From contig JALCKY010000004.1 of the NCBI GenBank assembly GCA_022647575.1, positions 124,001 to 188,000 of the forward strand: a stretch of 64,000 nucleotides of DNA. Direction: 5' to 3'. Made by a program: the position numbers and the translations under genes. Below are positions 61,639 to 64,000 of this stretch, piece by piece. Origin of the DNA: Lachnospiraceae bacterium (GTDB lineage Bacteria; Bacillota; Clostridia; Lachnospirales; Lachnospiraceae). Positions within the stretch are counted from its first letter, which is position 1; each line of letters opens with the position of its first letter. Below the pieces are notes generated by a model that was given only the letters and a program-made list of their open reading frames with translations, was not told the origin of the DNA and searched no databases.

Positions 61639-62672
61639 ATGACTGCCCCATCTTTGTATTTATAGGTCATAAGAAAGTATGTAATGCCTGCGCTTCTTTT
61701 ATTCATCATCTCTACAATACGCTTATCCGCCATTAATGGATGCACATTTCCCTCATCTGAGAACATTACCATATTAATTTTGTCTATCTCATTGTTTTTC
61801 AATTCTTCATATCCACGGAACGATTTGTTCTTTCCGGGTTTTTTATTAAAAAGGCCATTTCGACAATACACATCATAACAATAATGCCCATAAAACCATG
61901 CTTCTGTAATTTCACCGATCATCTTGTTAAGCGTTTTCAGTTCAACCACCGTCATTACAGACTCATCATTAATACTGGATAAATTCCAGAAGTCCATGGC
62001 TCCTTTATTCCCAGCAAATACAGTATGTGAAGTATGCACTTCCTTGTAAAACAATCCGCAGGGAAGCTGCCTGTGAATCTTACCCGTAATTCCTGGTATT
62101 TGCCTCTCTGCAATCTCAAAAAACTTCTGTGGCTCTTTTTCAAAAAACAATTCTACCCTATGTTCAGGATCTCCATCGTCTTCTGCCTTTCCTTCCGCTG
62201 AAGGATAATTATTAAAAAAGCTTCCATTTTGTAAAAACCCCTCAAATTCCTTCACAGCTCTTTTTAGATCTTCAGATAATTCAAACCAATCTTCATCCAA
62301 TCCAAATTGTTTATAAAATGTGAGAACCCTATATAGAAATCTTCCATAATGTCCAATTGCAAAATTTCCATTTTTCATAAATACGTTGTCCCAATCAGGT
62401 ATCTCACCGTTCACATCAAGCAGAATCTTTGTGTTTCCCGGGACATAACAATGACATGCTAATGCCCACCCCTCAAACGCTGCATCGTCGTTCTGCATAT
62501 TACTATAGTTATTTTTACCTTTTACCGCTGCAGCTCTTGCGGACAACCTGATCTGGATATTAGCTCCATCGTCTTTCGTGTCAAAGCATATACCCGAAGG
62601 AAGCTCAGTATAATTTACTGCCGCTGAGAAGGCATCGATTAACCACTGATTTGAATTCGTCTGATTTTTCAT
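61635..62672 (-). CDS. Uncharacterised protein, possible PD-(D/E)XK nuclease
   Basis: 345 residues of unknown family. GNKGAMDFWNL followed by VMTVVELKTLNKM (D..-E-x-K), then EAWFYGHY, suits a PD-(D/E)XK active site. The N-terminus has a small beta-rich region (ICFDTKDDGANIQIRLSARAAA). No signal peptide or membrane segment. Middle gene of the operon, overlapping both neighbours by four bases. If nuclease-like it could be the effector of the operon. Confidence 0.55.
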   Translation of the reverse strand: MKNQTNSNQWLIDAFSAAVNYTELPSGICFDTKDDGANIQIRLSARAAAVKGKNNYSNMQNDDAAFEGWALACHCYVPGNTKILLDVNGEIPDWDNVFMKNGNFAIGHYGRFLYRVLTFYKQFGLDEDWFELSEDLKRAVKEFEGFLQNGSFFNNYPSAEGKAEDDGDPEHRVELFFEKEPQKFFEIAERQIPGITGKIHRQLPCGLFYKEVHTSHTVFAGNKGAMDFWNLSSINDESVMTVVELKTLNKMIGEITEAWFYGHYCYDVYCRNGLFNKKPGKNKSFRGYEELKNNEIDKINMVMFSDEGNVHPLMADKRIVEMMNKRSAGITYFLMTYKYKDGAVI

Positions 62673-63979
62673 CTGATTTTTATCCTCTTCTTTAAGTCAT
62701 CTGAAATACCCAAATTCATAAATCCCTTTGGATTCTCAGTATGTATTGGCACTATTGCCTCTTTCGGATTAATCGTAGTAATAACCTCAGCAATTGTCTC
62801 TGGATCTGCATGTCCACTGGTATGAAGATGTTCAATATCAAATTCCCATTTTTCCGCCTGCCTGACAACTGCTATAAGTTCTGGCTTCGCATACTCTTCG
62901 TTCTCATCAAGATACCCGTCCCACATGGAGTAAATGAGAACAGGCTTAGGATTACAGTCCTTAAATTTTTCCATAATTTCTCTGTAATACTCGCTGCTAC
63001 CGATCATCATTACGAAACCTTCCTTCAGCATATACTCATACTGAGTCATGTTGAATAGCGGATCAGTCTTTCTTCTAAGCTTTTTATCGAGTGATATTAT
63101 GTATGATCTATGGAACTGAAACCTCCAGTCTCTCTCGTCCTCTCCGACTAACTCAGTGAAAAGCTGAAGCTGCTTTTTTACATAAGAATTACAGTAGAGA
63201 GCTTTCTTTTTATCTGTACTTTGATATGCAGCCCAATAAAATGAAGCTATACTTTCAAGATTGGTTGATGAGCAGATAAGAAAGGAATAAGGATGATTTC
63301 TAAGAATATCGGTAGCGGTTTTCTGCATTTCTTCTTCAGAAAGAACCTTTTGATTTTGTCTGGACATCATCGTTCCTTCTGTAAAAAGAACATCTACAGG
63401 CTTATCAGTAAGATGTTTTTTTATATCCTCTGTGAGATTTTTCCCCAGTCGACCATGTGACCTATAATCACCCGTGTGCACATAGGTCTTTCCGTCAGCC
63501 TCAAACCTGAGCATATATGCATCAAATGCAGAATGATCCACCCTTAGCGCCTTAAATCTAATGTCTTTATAATAATCCTCTTCTCTGTTTTTATAGAATC
63601 TTACATTCTTACCTGACAGCAGCGTTTTTTCTCTTTCCAAGATCTTACGCTCTTCATCTGATAGCGATTCTATATTGAGCAGAGTATCCCTGATATTTTC
63701 CATCAGCAACTGCCCGACTCTCCCGATAAAAATATCCACACCGTCCGGAATATGTGACAAAAGTCCTATGTGGTCGCCATGGATATGTGTGAAGAATACC
63801 GCATCCGGCCTGGTGTCAGCAGCCTGCATCATGGCAATCATCTGATCATCAGATGATTGCTCCTCATCAACGGAGAGTTCCATACCAAAATCCACCCAGA
63901 TCTTTGTGTCGGCATCAGTAGTGATCTGTACTATTGCACCGCCAATCTGGTCCGCTCCTCTTAAAATCTGAAAACCCAT
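62669..63979 (-). CDS. Metallo-beta-lactamase-fold hydrolase, RNase J/beta-CASP-like
   Basis: 436 residues: THIHGDHIGLLSH (HxHxDH zinc motif), DHSAFDAY, YVHTGDYRSHG and the C-terminal HTSGHADPETI and PIHTENP, all of RNase J/CPSF-type. Beta-CASP enzymes cleave RNA or DNA; here the substrate is unknown. First gene of a three-gene operon, with GGAAGGAA upstream of the ATG, near the window edge. The G+C content is visibly lower than the core genome. Confidence 0.85.
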   Translation of the reverse strand: MGFQILRGADQIGGAIVQITTDADTKIWVDFGMELSVDEEQSSDDQMIAMMQAADTRPDAVFFTHIHGDHIGLLSHIPDGVDIFIGRVGQLLMENIRDTLLNIESLSDEERKILEREKTLLSGKNVRFYKNREEDYYKDIRFKALRVDHSAFDAYMLRFEADGKTYVHTGDYRSHGRLGKNLTEDIKKHLTDKPVDVLFTEGTMMSRQNQKVLSEEEMQKTATDILRNHPYSFLICSSTNLESIASFYWAAYQSTDKKKALYCNSYVKKQLQLFTELVGEDERDWRFQFHRSYIISLDKKLRRKTDPLFNMTQYEYMLKEGFVMMIGSSEYYREIMEKFKDCNPKPVLIYSMWDGYLDENEEYAKPELIAVVRQAEKWEFDIEHLHTSGHADPETIAEVITTINPKEAIVPIHTENPKGFMNLGISDDLKKRIKIR

Positions 63980-64000
63980 ATTTTCATTCCTTCCGATGCA

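Overview
The window looks like a Bacillota chromosome, most likely class Clostridia and Lachnospiraceae-like. The evidence is the family content: triple cell-wall-binding-2 repeats, Cna_B surface proteins ending in a TGD motif, a biotin-type decarboxylase beta/gamma pair, Xpt, an HPr-like protein, Nif11-like leaders, and AGGAGG ribosome binding sites throughout. The genus cannot be fixed from sequence alone. Most of the window is ordinary, fairly G+C-balanced core sequence. Two stretches, about 3.8-7.1 kb and 56.2-64 kb, are visibly more A+T-rich and carry gene remnants, so they read as accessory islands.

Layout. 0-3.8 kb: nucleoside phosphorylases (deoD partial, udp), a beta-lactamase-fold hydrolase and an Lgt-like enzyme. 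3.8-7.1 kb: an island of six small genes whose products carry double-glycine leaders. Two of them fuse the leader to a cold-shock-like domain, and two are Nif11-like leaders with very short cores. A transposase remnant lies among them. 7.1-28.7 kb: housekeeping genes, including tRNA-Met, RidA, a nuclease-helicase fusion, an HPr-like protein, xpt plus an ECF S component, an H1-like protein, a NYN-LOTUS protein, an rRNA methylase, Ogg, decarboxylase beta/gamma, CLC, MATE, SDR, a YugP-type protease, a DEAD-box helicase, xanthine permease, GGDEF and an 8-oxoguanine-deaminase-like amidohydrolase. 28.8-43.8 kb: a P-loop kinase, two duplicated cell-wall-binding proteins, a sodium symporter, a large Cna_B protein, VanY and an M20 peptidase. 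43.9-52.5 kb: a rhamnosidase, then a TRAP transporter operon with a DHDPS-family aldolase and a YhcH protein, with a divergent AraC regulator. 52.5-56.1 kb: small membrane protein, GNAT, a coiled-coil NlpC/P60 protein and a phytase-like lipoprotein. 56.2-64 kb: paralogous M15 peptidases (one truncated), NUDIX, an AAA_14/DUF4143 ATPase bracketed by inverted repeats, a cat remnant, and a tightly overlapping three-gene operon (metallo-beta-lactamase hydrolase, nuclease-like protein, WYL regulator).

The most interesting signal is the double-glycine island. Five promoters share two TTTGTT half-sites exactly 11 bp apart, with a -10-like box about 30 bp from the start of the first half-site: four at leader-peptide genes and one 22 kb away at the P-loop kinase. 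This is the geometry of an OmpR/PhoB-type response-regulator box replacing the -35 element, so the scattered genes look like one regulon. No exporter, protease or modification enzyme for these peptides lies in the window.

Three long genes (DEAD helicase N-terminus, second cell-wall-binding protein, Cna_B protein) are each broken by a one-base frameshift. One lies exactly in a seven-base homopolymer within the signal peptide. Phase variation is attractive, but sequencing or assembly error cannot be excluded. Purine salvage and turnover genes (deoD, udp, xpt, xanthine permease, 8-oxoguanine deaminase-like, Ogg) recur across the first 28 kb.
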